From contig JAFLKZ010000064.1 of assembly GCA_019162915.1 (NCBI GenBank), positions 1 to 8,195 on the forward strand: DNA of 8,195 nucleotides. The letters are read 5' to 3'. Positions 1 through 7,084 of this stretch are shown in pieces (the stretch's first letter is position 1; each line of letters opens with the position of its first letter). The notes beneath the pieces were generated by a model. That model was not told the DNA's origin. It did no database searches and worked only from the letters and a program-made list of their open reading frames with translations. Source of the stretch: Campylobacteraceae bacterium (GTDB lineage Bacteria > Campylobacterota > Campylobacteria > Campylobacterales > Sulfurospirillaceae). The position numbers and the translations under genes are program-made.

Positions 1-57
1 TATGAGCGAGATGAAATTTTGGATAAGATGTTTGGAAGTTTTTGTCTGGGAAAATAA
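1..57 (+). CDS. mnmE: MnmE (TrmE) tRNA-modification GTPase, C-terminal fragment
   Basis: The window opens in the last 18 codons of a gene read in frame 1, ending at TAA (55-57). The visible peptide ends in KMFGSFCLGK. This matches the family-conserved C-terminal tail of MnmE, usually written FC(I/L)GK, whose cysteine is needed for the modification chemistry. MnmE is a cytoplasmic, dimeric, potassium-activated GTPase. With MnmG it installs the (carboxymethyl)aminomethyl group on the wobble uridine (U34) of certain tRNAs. Only the tail is seen, so the GTPase domain and the start cannot be judged. The following nhaA ribosome binding site overlaps the stop codon, which suggests co-transcription. 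The call rests on a short but very characteristic motif. Confidence 0.82.
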   Translation, partial: YERDEILDKMFGSFCLGK

Positions 58-61
58 GGAG
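56..61 (+). promoter_or_regulatory. Ribosome binding site of nhaA, overlapping the mnmE stop codon
   Basis: AAGGAG is a near-perfect Shine-Dalgarno sequence. It is 5 nt from the ATG at 67 but only 2 nt from the in-frame TTG at 64, so it favours ATG at 67 as the start. It shares its first two bases with the mnmE TAA, an arrangement that allows translational coupling. Confidence 0.7.
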
Positions 62-66
62 TATTG

Positions 67-1215
67 ATGTTTGAATTTATCAAAAAAGAGTCCTCCGCTG
101 GTCTTATGTTGATTGCTGTTACGATTCTTGCTCTTATTCTCCAAAATAGTTTTTTAACAGATGCTTACACTCACTTTCTCCTTACGCCTGTGCAAATAAG
201 TTTTGGCTCTTTTGGTATTGCTAAACCTTTTTTATTGTGGGTTAATGATGGTTTGATGGCTATATTTTTCTTTTTAGTAGGTCTTGAGATTAAGAGAGAA
301 GTCTTAGAAGGAGAGCTTTCGACTAAAAGCCAAATAGCACTTCCCGCCATTGCCGCACTTGGTGGCATGATTGTTCCTGCACTTATTTTTACATTATTTA
401 ATTATCATGATGATTTCGCGATGAAAGGTTGGGCAACCCCAACCGCAACTGATATCGCTTTTGCGCTCGGGGTTCTTTCCTTATTAGGTTCTCGTGTACC
501 TGTTTCTTTGAAGATATTTTTAATGGCATTAGCTATTATCGATGATTTGGGGGCTATTGTTATTATCGCTTTATTTTATACTAGTCAACTCTCCGTTGTT
601 TCTATCGTGATCGCTTCTTTTTGTCTTTTTTTACTGATAAGTATGAATAAAATAGGTGTAGTTAAAAAAGCTGCTTATATATTAGTAGGGTTCATTTTAT
701 GGGTTAGTGTTCTAAAATCAGGTGTTCATGCCACTATTGCTGGTGTTGTGTTAGCTTTTACGATACCTCTTTATTCTTTTAACAAAGATGGAAAACGTTT
801 TTCCATCTTAAAAGAGATGGAGCATGATTTGCATTATTGGGTTGCTTTTTTAATTTTACCTCTTTTTGCTTTTGTCAATGCAGGCGTTGATCTTAAAGAT
901 CTCACACTTTCCTCTTTATTTACAGGTGTTCCTCTTGGCATTATGCTTGGACTTTTTTTGGGTAAGCAAATAGGTGTTTTCGGTTTTAGTTTTATCGCAA
1001 TAAAATTAGGAATGGCTAGTTTGCCTAAAGATAGCACTTTTAAACAACTTTATGGGGTTGCTATTTTGACTGGTATTGGATTTACAATGAGTTTATTTGT
1101 TGATTCTTTGGCCTATAATGATACAGAAATATTCAAATATGCTGATAAACTTGCAATTTTAGTAGGTTCTTTTGCTTCTGGTATCGTTGGATACCTTTTT
1201 TTAAGGCGCGTATAA
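67..1215 (+). CDS. nhaA: NhaA-family Na+/H+ antiporter
   Basis: This is a 382-residue inner-membrane antiporter, close to the 388 residues of E. coli NhaA. The family exchanges external protons for cytoplasmic Na+ or Li+ and supports pH and sodium homeostasis. The protein is hydrophobic throughout, consistent with the family's 12 membrane helices. Family landmarks counted from ATG 67 are TATDIAFALG with Asp129 (E. coli Asp133), the ion-binding pair Asp159-Asp160 in AIIDDLGAI (E. coli Asp163-Asp164), and Lys300 in FLGKQIG (E. coli Lys300). HATIAGVVLAF and GIGFTMSLF are also typical. An in-frame TTG at 64 could add one residue, but the ribosome binding site at 56-61 fits ATG 67 better. The gene sits 9 bp after mnmE and may be co-transcribed with it. 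A palindrome with a T-rich tail lies just after the stop. All key residues are present, so it should be functional. Confidence 0.95.
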   Translation: MFEFIKKESSAGLMLIAVTILALILQNSFLTDAYTHFLLTPVQISFGSFGIAKPFLLWVNDGLMAIFFFLVGLEIKREVLEGELSTKSQIALPAIAALGGMIVPALIFTLFNYHDDFAMKGWATPTATDIAFALGVLSLLGSRVPVSLKIFLMALAIIDDLGAIVIIALFYTSQLSVVSIVIASFCLFLLISMNKIGVVKKAAYILVGFILWVSVLKSGVHATIAGVVLAFTIPLYSFNKDGKRFSILKEMEHDLHYWVAFLILPLFAFVNAGVDLKDLTLSSLFTGVPLGIMLGLFLGKQIGVFGFSFIAIKLGMASLPKDSTFKQLYGVAILTGIGFTMSLFVDSLAYNDTEIFKYADKLAILVGSFASGIVGYLFLRRV

Positions 1216-1218
1216 TAG

Positions 1219-1245
1219 CTTTACATGTAAGGTGTCTTTTTCTAA
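1219..1245 (+). terminator. Palindrome TTACATGTAA with T-rich tail after nhaA (possible terminator)
   Basis: Three bases after the nhaA stop is a perfect 10-bp palindrome, TTACATGTAA (1221-1230). With one T-G wobble and one C-G pair it extends to 1219-1232. It is followed by TGTCTTTTTCT. The stem is short and AT-rich with a CATG centre, so it is a weak intrinsic terminator at best. The same core reappears at the end of the next gene, which makes a shared function, either termination or protein binding, plausible. Confidence 0.4.
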
Positions 1246-1246
1246 A

Positions 1247-1274
1247 CTGACTATAAGCCAATTAGAAGTAAAAT
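1247..1274 (+). promoter_or_regulatory. Possible sigma70-type promoter for the GGDEF/EAL gene
   Basis: CTGACT (1247-1252) resembles a -35 box, matching TTGACA at four of six positions. It is separated by 16 bp from TAAAAT (1269-1274), which resembles a -10 box. A transcript starting about 7 bp later would have a leader of roughly 20 nt before the TTG start. A second TAAAAT at 1284-1289 is too close to the ribosome binding site to be the likely one. This is motif reading only. Confidence 0.35.
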
Positions 1275-1290
1275 ACTTTTCGCTAAAATA

Positions 1291-1296
1291 AAGGAA
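1291..1296 (+). promoter_or_regulatory. Ribosome binding site supporting a TTG start
   Basis: AAGGAA is placed 6 nt before the TTG at 1303-1305. It decides the start, because the nearby ATG at 1296-1298 is out of frame and the TTG begins the basic-then-hydrophobic N terminus expected of a membrane-anchored sensor. Confidence 0.65.
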
Positions 1297-1302
1297 TGCA
1301 TT

Positions 1303-3840
1303 TTGAGACAGTTAAATCTTACAAAGCGTCTTTTTTGGATCATAGCTTTTTTGGTTATTTTTTCTAATATTTTAGTGACTACCTATCTATATCATCAATC
1401 TCAAATTTTAAAAGACTATTTTCTCTCCATGCGTTATGTCTATCATAAACAATTTTTAGAGAGTAAAATAGACTTAAATGATTCGACCGTAGGATTTTTG
1501 CCCGCCCATGCTTCTGCGCGTATCAGTCAAGAGTTTGAAAAACGCTCATCTCAACAGATAACGATGCGTAATGTGACAGATAGACCACGAAACCCGATAA
1601 ATAAAGCAGATGATTTAGAAACAAAAATGATTGACTACTTTAATCAAAATCCAGATAAAAATGAAAAAATGCAGTTGATTCAAGAAAATGGACAAAATGT
1701 CTATTTTTATGCAGCACCATTGCGAATTGAGTCCTATTGTTTGCAATGTCATGGAAAACAAGAGGAAGTATTGCCTTATATTGCGAGTCGGTACGATACG
1801 GCATATGATTATAAATTAGGTGATGTCAGAGGAATTACGAGTATTAAAATCCCTGAAAAATTACTATCATCACCCATTATGACTATTTTTTGGCAAGAAG
1901 TTATTTTTGGCTGGCTTGTTGTTGTTTTATTGCTTATTTTTATGTATGTTGCGATTAAACAGCTTACGAAACATGATGTGGAACAAAAAAAAGAATTAGA
2001 AAAAATGGTTACAGCTAGGACAGAGAGTTTAGCTCAAAAAAGTTTTGAATTAGAAAAAGCTAATGCGCAACAAAAGCATCTCTATTCAGTTTTGAGAACG
2101 GTTGCAGATAGCAATCAAATCCTTATTACAACGCAAACATTAGAAGAACTGCTCAAAGAAACAGCGCTATGCTTATTTGCCAATAACTCTTTTGCAAGTG
2201 TTAAAATAGCACTTGTTGAAAAAGGAAGTTTGATAGTTAGAGAGTCACAAGGTTTCGATGAAGCACGTGAAATTAATTTTATGGAACAGTATGCGTTCGA
2301 TAATGATAGCTTTTTAAAAATCACCAAATTTGCACATAATATTCCACAAGATTACAAAGAATTTAGCTTAAAACATGGTATTACTGAAGCTTATGCAACA
2401 GCACTGAGAAGTGATAAATTTGCAATAGCACCTCTTGGTACACTTAGTATTTGTACAACACTTGTGAACGGTTTTAGTCCTGAAGAGCGAGAAATGATTG
2501 AAGAGCTTGCTGGAGATATCGGATTTGCTGTTAATTCTTTTTTACAAAAAGAAAATATCATTAAACTCTCTTATTATGACTCTTTAACTAACCTTCCAAA
2601 TCGAGCGATGCTTAGTGAGCAATTAAGACTTAGTATGAATGCAAGTCGTAAATCAAAATCATATGGAGCACTTCTTTTTATGGATTTGGATAATTTTAAA
2701 TCTATCAATGATATCAAGGGCCATGCATCAGGTGATAAACTTTTGGTACTGATGGCACAACGATTAGAAAAAATAGCGCGTCAAAATGATGTAGTATCAC
2801 GCTTTGGAGGCGATGAATTTGCTGTTTTACTACCAAATATAGGGCTAGATATCAAAGAAGCTGCCCAATATGCGGAAGATATGGCTATGCAAATATTAGT
2901 AGCAACTAAAGAGCCTTTTTTGATAGAAAATCATCCATTTTATCTTACATGTAGCATCGGTGTAGTGCTGTTTTCACATAATGATTTAGCTGAGAGTCTT
3001 ATCGCACATGCGGATAGTGCGATGTATGCAGCCAAAGCATCTGGTAGAAATGCGATTCGTTTTTTTGATGAAAATGTTCAAAAAATTATGGAAGAAAAAT
3101 CTTCTATGCTACAAGAACTTCGTGATGCTATTGATTTTAAGCAATTTACCTTATATTATCAGATACAAGTGGATGAAGAGGGAAACACTAAAGGCGTAGA
3201 AGCACTCATTAGATGGATACATGGAAAGAGGGGATTAGTGTCTCCTGGTGATTTTATCCCTTTATGCGAAGAGTCTGGGCTTATTTTACCTCTTGGTACT
3301 TGGGTTCTTAACGAGGCTGTTTTGCAAATTTCAAGGTGGAGCACTGATATCCAAAAATCCCATTGGCGCATTTCTATCAATGTGAGCGCCAAACAATTTG
3401 AGCAAGAAAATTTTGTTGATTTAGTAACCAATGCCATTGAAAAAGCCCACATTAAACCTTCATTACTCCGATTAGAATTAACAGAGAGTCTTTTGATAGG
3501 TGATGCAAGAAAAGCTTTACAAAAAATCGAAAAATTAAAATCAATGGGAATATCTCTTTCTGTTGACGATTTTGGTACAGGCTATTCGAGTTTGCAGTAT
3601 TTAAAACAACTGAGTGTTGATGAATTAAAAATTGACCAATCTTTTATAAGAGATTTTTTAACACAAAAAAGTGATGCTTTGATAGTCGAAACGATCATTT
3701 CTATTGGTAAAACAATGAATATGGAAGTGATAGCCGAGGGGGTTGAAACACAAGAGCAGTTTGCAAAGTTAAAACTGATGGGATGTGAGAATTTCCAAGG
3801 TTATTTTTTTGGAAAGCCTCTCCCACCACAAAAACTTTAA
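1303..3840 (+). CDS. Membrane c-type-heme sensor with GAF, GGDEF and EAL domains (cyclic-di-GMP signalling)
   Basis: This 845-residue inner-membrane protein should make and/or degrade cyclic-di-GMP in response to a periplasmic signal. Domains in order: membrane helix about 10-30; periplasmic DUF3365/Tll0287-like domain about 35-188 with a covalent-heme motif CLQCH (146-150) and the family-like GDVRGITSIKIP; membrane helix about 198-218; charged coiled coil about 225-260; GAF about 275-415; GGDEF about 425-590; EAL about 600-845. The cyclase site looks intact: Asp461 in FMDLDNF and GGDEF at 502-506, with a product-inhibition RxxD (Arg493, Asp496) five residues upstream. The phosphodiesterase residues are also present: Glu633 (EAL), Asn693, Glu725, Asp755-Asp756, Lys776, Glu812, Glu815 and Gln832. 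The start is TTG, backed by a good ribosome binding site. The gene stands alone and converges on lolA. The net activity and the ligand (redox state, NO, O2 or another small molecule) cannot be read from sequence. Confidence 0.92.
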   Translation: MRQLNLTKRLFWIIAFLVIFSNILVTTYLYHQSQILKDYFLSMRYVYHKQFLESKIDLNDSTVGFLPAHASARISQEFEKRSSQQITMRNVTDRPRNPINKADDLETKMIDYFNQNPDKNEKMQLIQENGQNVYFYAAPLRIESYCLQCHGKQEEVLPYIASRYDTAYDYKLGDVRGITSIKIPEKLLSSPIMTIFWQEVIFGWLVVVLLLIFMYVAIKQLTKHDVEQKKELEKMVTARTESLAQKSFELEKANAQQKHLYSVLRTVADSNQILITTQTLEELLKETALCLFANNSFASVKIALVEKGSLIVRESQGFDEAREINFMEQYAFDNDSFLKITKFAHNIPQDYKEFSLKHGITEAYATALRSDKFAIAPLGTLSICTTLVNGFSPEEREMIEELAGDIGFAVNSFLQKENIIKLSYYDSLTNLPNRAMLSEQLRLSMNASRKSKSYGALLFMDLDNFKSINDIKGHASGDKLLVLMAQRLEKIARQNDVVSRFGGDEFAVLLPNIGLDIKEAAQYAEDMAMQILVATKEPFLIENHPFYLTCSIGVVLFSHNDLAESLIAHADSAMYAAKASGRNAIRFFDENVQKIMEEKSSMLQELRDAIDFKQFTLYYQIQVDEEGNTKGVEALIRWIHGKRGLVSPGDFIPLCEESGLILPLGTWVLNEAVLQISRWSTDIQKSHWRISINVSAKQFEQENFVDLVTNAIEKAHIKPSLLRLELTESLLIGDARKALQKIEKLKSMGISLSVDDFGTGYSSLQYLKQLSVDELKIDQSFIRDFLTQKSDALIVETIISIGKTMNMEVIAEGVETQEQFAKLKLMGCENFQGYFFGKPLPPQKL

Positions 3841-3858
3841 TCTTTACATGTAAAGATT
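3839..3858. terminator. 20-bp perfect palindrome between convergent stop codons (likely bidirectional terminator)
   Basis: AATCTTTACATGTAAAGATT is a perfect inverted repeat. It begins within the TAA of the GGDEF/EAL gene (3838-3840) and ends on the last base of the lolA stop (3858-3860), filling the whole 17-bp gap. As RNA it would fold into an 8-bp stem around CAUG. The + strand continues TATTCG and the - strand continues TAAAGTTTTTG, so the U-tract is better for lolA. Its position fits a bidirectional terminator. It contains the same TTACATGTAA core found after nhaA, so a protein-binding role is also possible. Confidence 0.5.
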
Positions 3859-4373
3859 TATTCGTGAACGATATCGTATCCGTTTGGAATAGTTGCTCGA
3901 AATAGTTCATCATCTAAAAATAGATTGGTAGATTGATTTGAAAAGATAATTTCGATGAGATTGTCTAATTTATCTCTATATGTAACTTTGTTGATAGCGT
4001 GAGGTGTCGCATCGATATTATAAATGGTATCCATAAATTTTGCACTGTATTTATTAGGTGTTATTTCTTTGGCTTCTTGCAGTAAAAGTGTAATGTTGGG
4101 TGTATTTTCAAGTGTTGTCACAATAACTTGTTCTAACTCTGGTTCCACAATGAGCACTTTGTTTCCATTAAAATAGATTTTTTTGGCAATAGGTTTTTGG
4201 TAAATCCATAAAGCTTTTTTATCTTGGGTGGCATAAAATGTACCATCATAAACGATAGTTTTATTTTGGTCATTGGTGACTTTTTGGATAAAATCACTTT
4301 GGATTGTTTTAAAATTTTCAATTTTTCCAAAAAGCAAACTGGTTAAAAAAAGCATCAATAAAATTTTTTTCAT
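3858..4373 (-). CDS. lolA: LolA-type periplasmic lipoprotein carrier
   Basis: This 171-residue exported protein has a signal peptide of about 16 residues (MKKILLMLFLTSLLFG). It fits LolA, the soluble periplasmic chaperone that takes lipoproteins released from the inner membrane by the Lol ABC transporter and carries them to the outer membrane. Supporting features are a YDGTFYA strand (42-48), ALWIYQKP (54-61) like the family's RW-x-Y-x-x-P segment, IYFNG followed by VEPELEQV (66-83), and a C-terminal FRATIPNGYDIV (158-169). It is shorter than E. coli LolA (about 203 residues including the signal), and divergence is high, so the call depends on overall pattern plus context. The ribosome binding site AGGAA lies 6 nt before the ATG on the - strand. 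It is divergent from secA, an arrangement I recall from Campylobacter genomes. It converges with the GGDEF/EAL gene and shares the palindrome there. Confidence 0.83.
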   Translation of the reverse strand: MKKILLMLFLTSLLFGKIENFKTIQSDFIQKVTNDQNKTIVYDGTFYATQDKKALWIYQKPIAKKIYFNGNKVLIVEPELEQVIVTTLENTPNITLLLQEAKEITPNKYSAKFMDTIYNIDATPHAINKVTYRDKLDNLIEIIFSNQSTNLFLDDELFRATIPNGYDIVHE

Positions 4374-4495
4374 AAAATATTCCTATGGGGTAAACGAGAT
4401 ACGTAGTTTTATCCAATAGATAGTAAAAGTATGATAAAATAAAGAGTTTTAGTGAGTAAATATGACAAAAAAAGATGGAATAGAGGTAAATTTGT
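4374..4495. promoter_or_regulatory. Divergent promoter region between lolA and secA
   Basis: These 122 bp must hold the start signals for lolA (leftward) and secA (rightward). The clearest element is TAAAAT at 4435-4440, preceded by TGA, a plausible -10 box for secA; no convincing -35 is seen. On the - strand TACTAT (complement of 4420-4425) is a weaker -10 candidate for lolA. The two would overlap closely, so the genes could share regulation. The secA ribosome binding site is AGAGGT (4482-4487), 8 nt before the ATG. A short ORF (4462-4509) lies in this leader. Confidence 0.5.
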
Positions 4496-4509
4496 ATGAT
4501 TTTCAGTAA
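4462..4509 (+). CDS. Possible 15-residue leader peptide overlapping the start of secA (speculative)
   Basis: An ATG at 4462 opens a 15-codon ORF, MTKKDGIEVNLYDFQ, ending at TAA 4507-4509. It overlaps the first 14 bases of secA in a different frame, and the secA ribosome binding site lies inside it. Upstream is only a weak GTGAG. Ribosomes finishing it would stop 11 nt past the secA ATG, close enough for re-initiation or coupling. It has no resemblance I can see to SecM, the known secA leader of gamma-proteobacteria, and lacks a signal sequence. It may be chance. Confidence 0.2.
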   Translation: MTKKDGIEVNLYDFQ

Positions 4510-7075
4510 TATTATTAAAAAAATTTTTGGTACCAAAAATGATAGGGTTGTTAAACAACATGCCACAAGAGCCAAAGAAATAAACGAATTAGAACCAAAA
4601 TATGAAAAATTAAGTGATGAAGCATTAAAACAAGCTTTTGAAGCATTAAAAGTTGAAGTCAAATCTGAAGCAAAGAGTTTAGATGAAGTCTTAAATGATG
4701 TTTTTGCTATTACGCGAGAAGTAAGCAAAAGAACAACAGGTATGAGACATTTTGATGTTCAAGTTATCGGTGGGTTAGTGCTCCATGGTGGAGATATAGC
4801 AGAGATGAAAACTGGCGAGGGAAAAACGCTGGTAGCTACTTTACCAGTAGTGCTCAATGCCATGAGTGGAAAAGGTGTCCATGTCGTAACCGTCAATGAT
4901 TATCTTGCTAAAAGAGATGCTCAAGATATGTCTAGAATTTATGAATTTTTAGGTTTAAGTGTTGGTGTTGTAACCAATGATCTAGAAAATGATGTTCAAA
5001 GAAAAGAGCAATACAATTCTGATATAACTTATGGTACAAATAATGAATTTGGATTTGACTACCTTCGTGATAATATGCGTTACGCGCTAGATGAAAAAGT
5101 GCAAAGAGTTCATCATTATGTTATTGTCGATGAAGTTGACTCTATTTTAATAGATGAAGCTAGAACGCCTTTGATTATCTCAGGACCAACAAGCAGGTCA
5201 CTAGAAGGTTATAAAAAAGCCGATGAAGTTGCTAAAAAATTGACACGAGAAGTTGATTTTACGGTAGATGAAAAAAATAGAACGGTTGTTGTGACAGAAG
5301 AGGGCATTGAAAATGCTGAAAATCTATTTGGTGTCGGTAACCTTTATAGTCTTGAAAACGCTGTTTTCTCACACCACTTGGACCAAGCATTAAAAGCAAG
5401 ATATCTTTTTATGGTTGATGTGGATTATGTTGTAAGAGAAGGTGAAATCATCATTGTAGATGAGTTTACAGGAAGACTTAGCGAAGGTAGACGTTTTAGT
5501 GAGGGCTTGCATCAAGCACTTGAGGCTAAAGAAGGGGTGATGATTAAAGAAGAGTCTCAAACATTAGCCGACATCACTTTTCAAAATTACTTTAGACTGT
5601 ATCAAAAATTAGCAGGAATGACGGGAACAGCGCAAACTGAAGCAACAGAATTTGCACAGATTTATAATCTTGAAGTTATTTCTATTCCTACTAATCTTCC
5701 TATGGTACGTGACGATAAAAATGATCTTATTTATAAAACTGAAAAAGAAAAATTTGAAGCGGTTATTAAAGATATCAAAGAGTGCCACAAAAAAGGGCAA
5801 CCTGTTTTAGTAGGAACGGCTTCGATTGAAAAAAGTGAATTACTTCACAGTCTTCTTAAAAAAGAAAAAGTTCCTCACTCTGTACTTAATGCAAAAAACC
5901 ATGAGAAAGAAGCACAAATCATCAAAGATGCAGGTGCTAAAGGCGCTGTAACCATCGCGACTAACATGGCAGGACGTGGTGTTGATATAAAGCTTAGTGA
6001 TGAAATTAAAGCACTTGGTGGTCTTTATATCATAGGAACCGAAAGACATGAGAGTAGAAGAATCGATAATCAGCTTCGTGGACGTTCAGGGCGTCAAGGC
6101 GATAATGGCAAAAGTCGATTTTATCTCAGTCTTGAAGACAATCTTTTAAGAATTTTTGGAAGTGATAGAATAAAGTCTATTATGGAGCGTTTAGGTATCG
6201 AAGAGGGTGAGCACATAGAGTCAAAAATGGTCACACGTGCGGTCGAAAATGCTCAGAAAAAAGTTGAAGCTATGCACTTTGAATCCAGAAAGCATCTTTT
6301 AGAATACGATGATGTTGCAAATAAACAAAGAAAAACGATTTATAATTTTAGAAATGACCTTTTAAATCCAACGTATGGCATAACTGAAAAAATTAAAGAT
6401 ATACGTGTTGAATTTGTTACCAATTTATTGTTTAAAGCAGAAATATACGAAGGTATAGCTAAAGAAGATTACAATATTGAGCGGTTATGTTCAATATTGA
6501 AAGAAGAATTAGGGGAAGATGTTGCGATAAGTGTTCTTGATAATTTAGAATATAGTGACTTACGAGAAGTTATTGTTGCTAATCTTGAAGCACTATTTGA
6601 TGAAAAAATGGCTGTGGTAGATGAAGAGCAAAGAAAAGAAATTCAAAGAATTTTATATCTTCAAGTCCTAGATAGTTCATGGAGAGCGCACTTATATCAG
6701 ATGGATATTCTTAAAACAGGTATTGGACTTCGTGGGTATAATCAAAAAGATCCTCTGACTGAGTATAAAAAAGAAAGTTACAATCTTTTTATAGAATTGG
6801 TTGAACAGATTAAGCTAGAGAGTTTTAGAACATTACATATTGTTCAATTAAGAGATAACAAAGAAGAGCAAGAAAAACGTGCCATGGATGAGCTTATTCA
6901 ACGAATGGAAGAGTCAAATGCTGGTATGAAGTTACAACATGATAGCCCTTTTGAAGAAAGTGACGTTGAAAAAGAAAAAAAGACAGCGCGCAATGAGCTT
7001 TGTCCTTGTGGCAGTGGTAAAAAATATAAACAGTGTTGTGGAAAGAGTGGCCCTAAAAAAGGGATACTCGCTTAA
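4496..7075 (+). CDS. secA: SecA, preprotein translocase ATPase
   Basis: This 859-residue protein is full length for SecA, the cytoplasmic and membrane-associated motor that pushes unfolded preproteins through SecYEG using ATP. The N terminus (IIKKIFGTKNDR) and the segment LEPKYEKLSDEAL are typical. Visible motifs are Walker A MKTGEGKT (104-111), the DEAD-type Walker B VDEVDSILIDEA (211-222), the preprotein cross-linking region after about 230, GMTGTA (374-379), TNMAGRGVDIKL (489-500) and the arginine-finger segment QLRGRSGRQGD (526-536). The helical scaffold contains LLEYDDVANKQR (601-612) and LDSSWRAHL (725-733). The C-terminal zinc motif CPCGSGKKYKQCC (Cys836, Cys838, Cys847, Cys848) implies the SecB- or lipid-interacting tail is retained. 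The ATG at 4496 has AGAGGT upstream and gives the expected N terminus. A LolC/E-type gene follows after 9 bp, so they probably form an operon. No damage or oddity is seen. Confidence 0.98.
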   Translation: MIFSNIIKKIFGTKNDRVVKQHATRAKEINELEPKYEKLSDEALKQAFEALKVEVKSEAKSLDEVLNDVFAITREVSKRTTGMRHFDVQVIGGLVLHGGDIAEMKTGEGKTLVATLPVVLNAMSGKGVHVVTVNDYLAKRDAQDMSRIYEFLGLSVGVVTNDLENDVQRKEQYNSDITYGTNNEFGFDYLRDNMRYALDEKVQRVHHYVIVDEVDSILIDEARTPLIISGPTSRSLEGYKKADEVAKKLTREVDFTVDEKNRTVVVTEEGIENAENLFGVGNLYSLENAVFSHHLDQALKARYLFMVDVDYVVREGEIIIVDEFTGRLSEGRRFSEGLHQALEAKEGVMIKEESQTLADITFQNYFRLYQKLAGMTGTAQTEATEFAQIYNLEVISIPTNLPMVRDDKNDLIYKTEKEKFEAVIKDIKECHKKGQPVLVGTASIEKSELLHSLLKKEKVPHSVLNAKNHEKEAQIIKDAGAKGAVTIATNMAGRGVDIKLSDEIKALGGLYIIGTERHESRRIDNQLRGRSGRQGDNGKSRFYLSLEDNLLRIFGSDRIKSIMERLGIEEGEHIESKMVTRAVENAQKKVEAMHFESRKHLLEYDDVANKQRKTIYNFRNDLLNPTYGITEKIKDIRVEFVTNLLFKAEIYEGIAKEDYNIERLCSILKEELGEDVAISVLDNLEYSDLREVIVANLEALFDEKMAVVDEEQRKEIQRILYLQVLDSSWRAHLYQMDILKTGIGLRGYNQKDPLTEYKKESYNLFIELVEQIKLESFRTLHIVQLRDNKEEQEKRAMDELIQRMEESNAGMKLQHDSPFEESDVEKEKKTARNELCPCGSGKKYKQCCGKSGPKKGILA

Positions 7076-7084
7076 AGAAGTCCT

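Noticed and set aside
2946..2953. TACATGTA palindrome inside the GGDEF-coding region, and a similar one at 7679-7686 in lolC.
   Set aside because: Both lie in codons of conserved protein segments and lack the longer arms and gene-end position of the two intergenic copies; treated as chance matches.
3008..3199. A 63-codon + strand open frame inside the GGDEF/EAL gene.
   Set aside because: It is an out-of-frame shadow of the well-conserved linker and EAL coding sequence; there is no sign of a frameshift, since the main frame is intact through every motif.
3159..3452. A 97-codon open frame antisense to the EAL domain.
   Set aside because: It lies wholly inside a conserved domain on the other strand, and no family resemblance is visible in its translation.
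4318..4728. A 136-codon open frame on the - strand spanning the lolA start, the divergent promoter region and the start of secA.
   Set aside because: It overlaps two clearly real genes and their promoters, and its low-complexity Ser/Phe/Leu-rich translation is typical of the antisense of lysine- and glutamate-rich AT-rich coding sequence.
7051..7063. CCC-TAAAAAA-GGG mini hairpin near the end of secA.
   Set aside because: It has only three G-C pairs, sits in the secA coding sequence with no following T-tract, and the next gene begins 9 bp after the stop, so a terminator here is unlikely.
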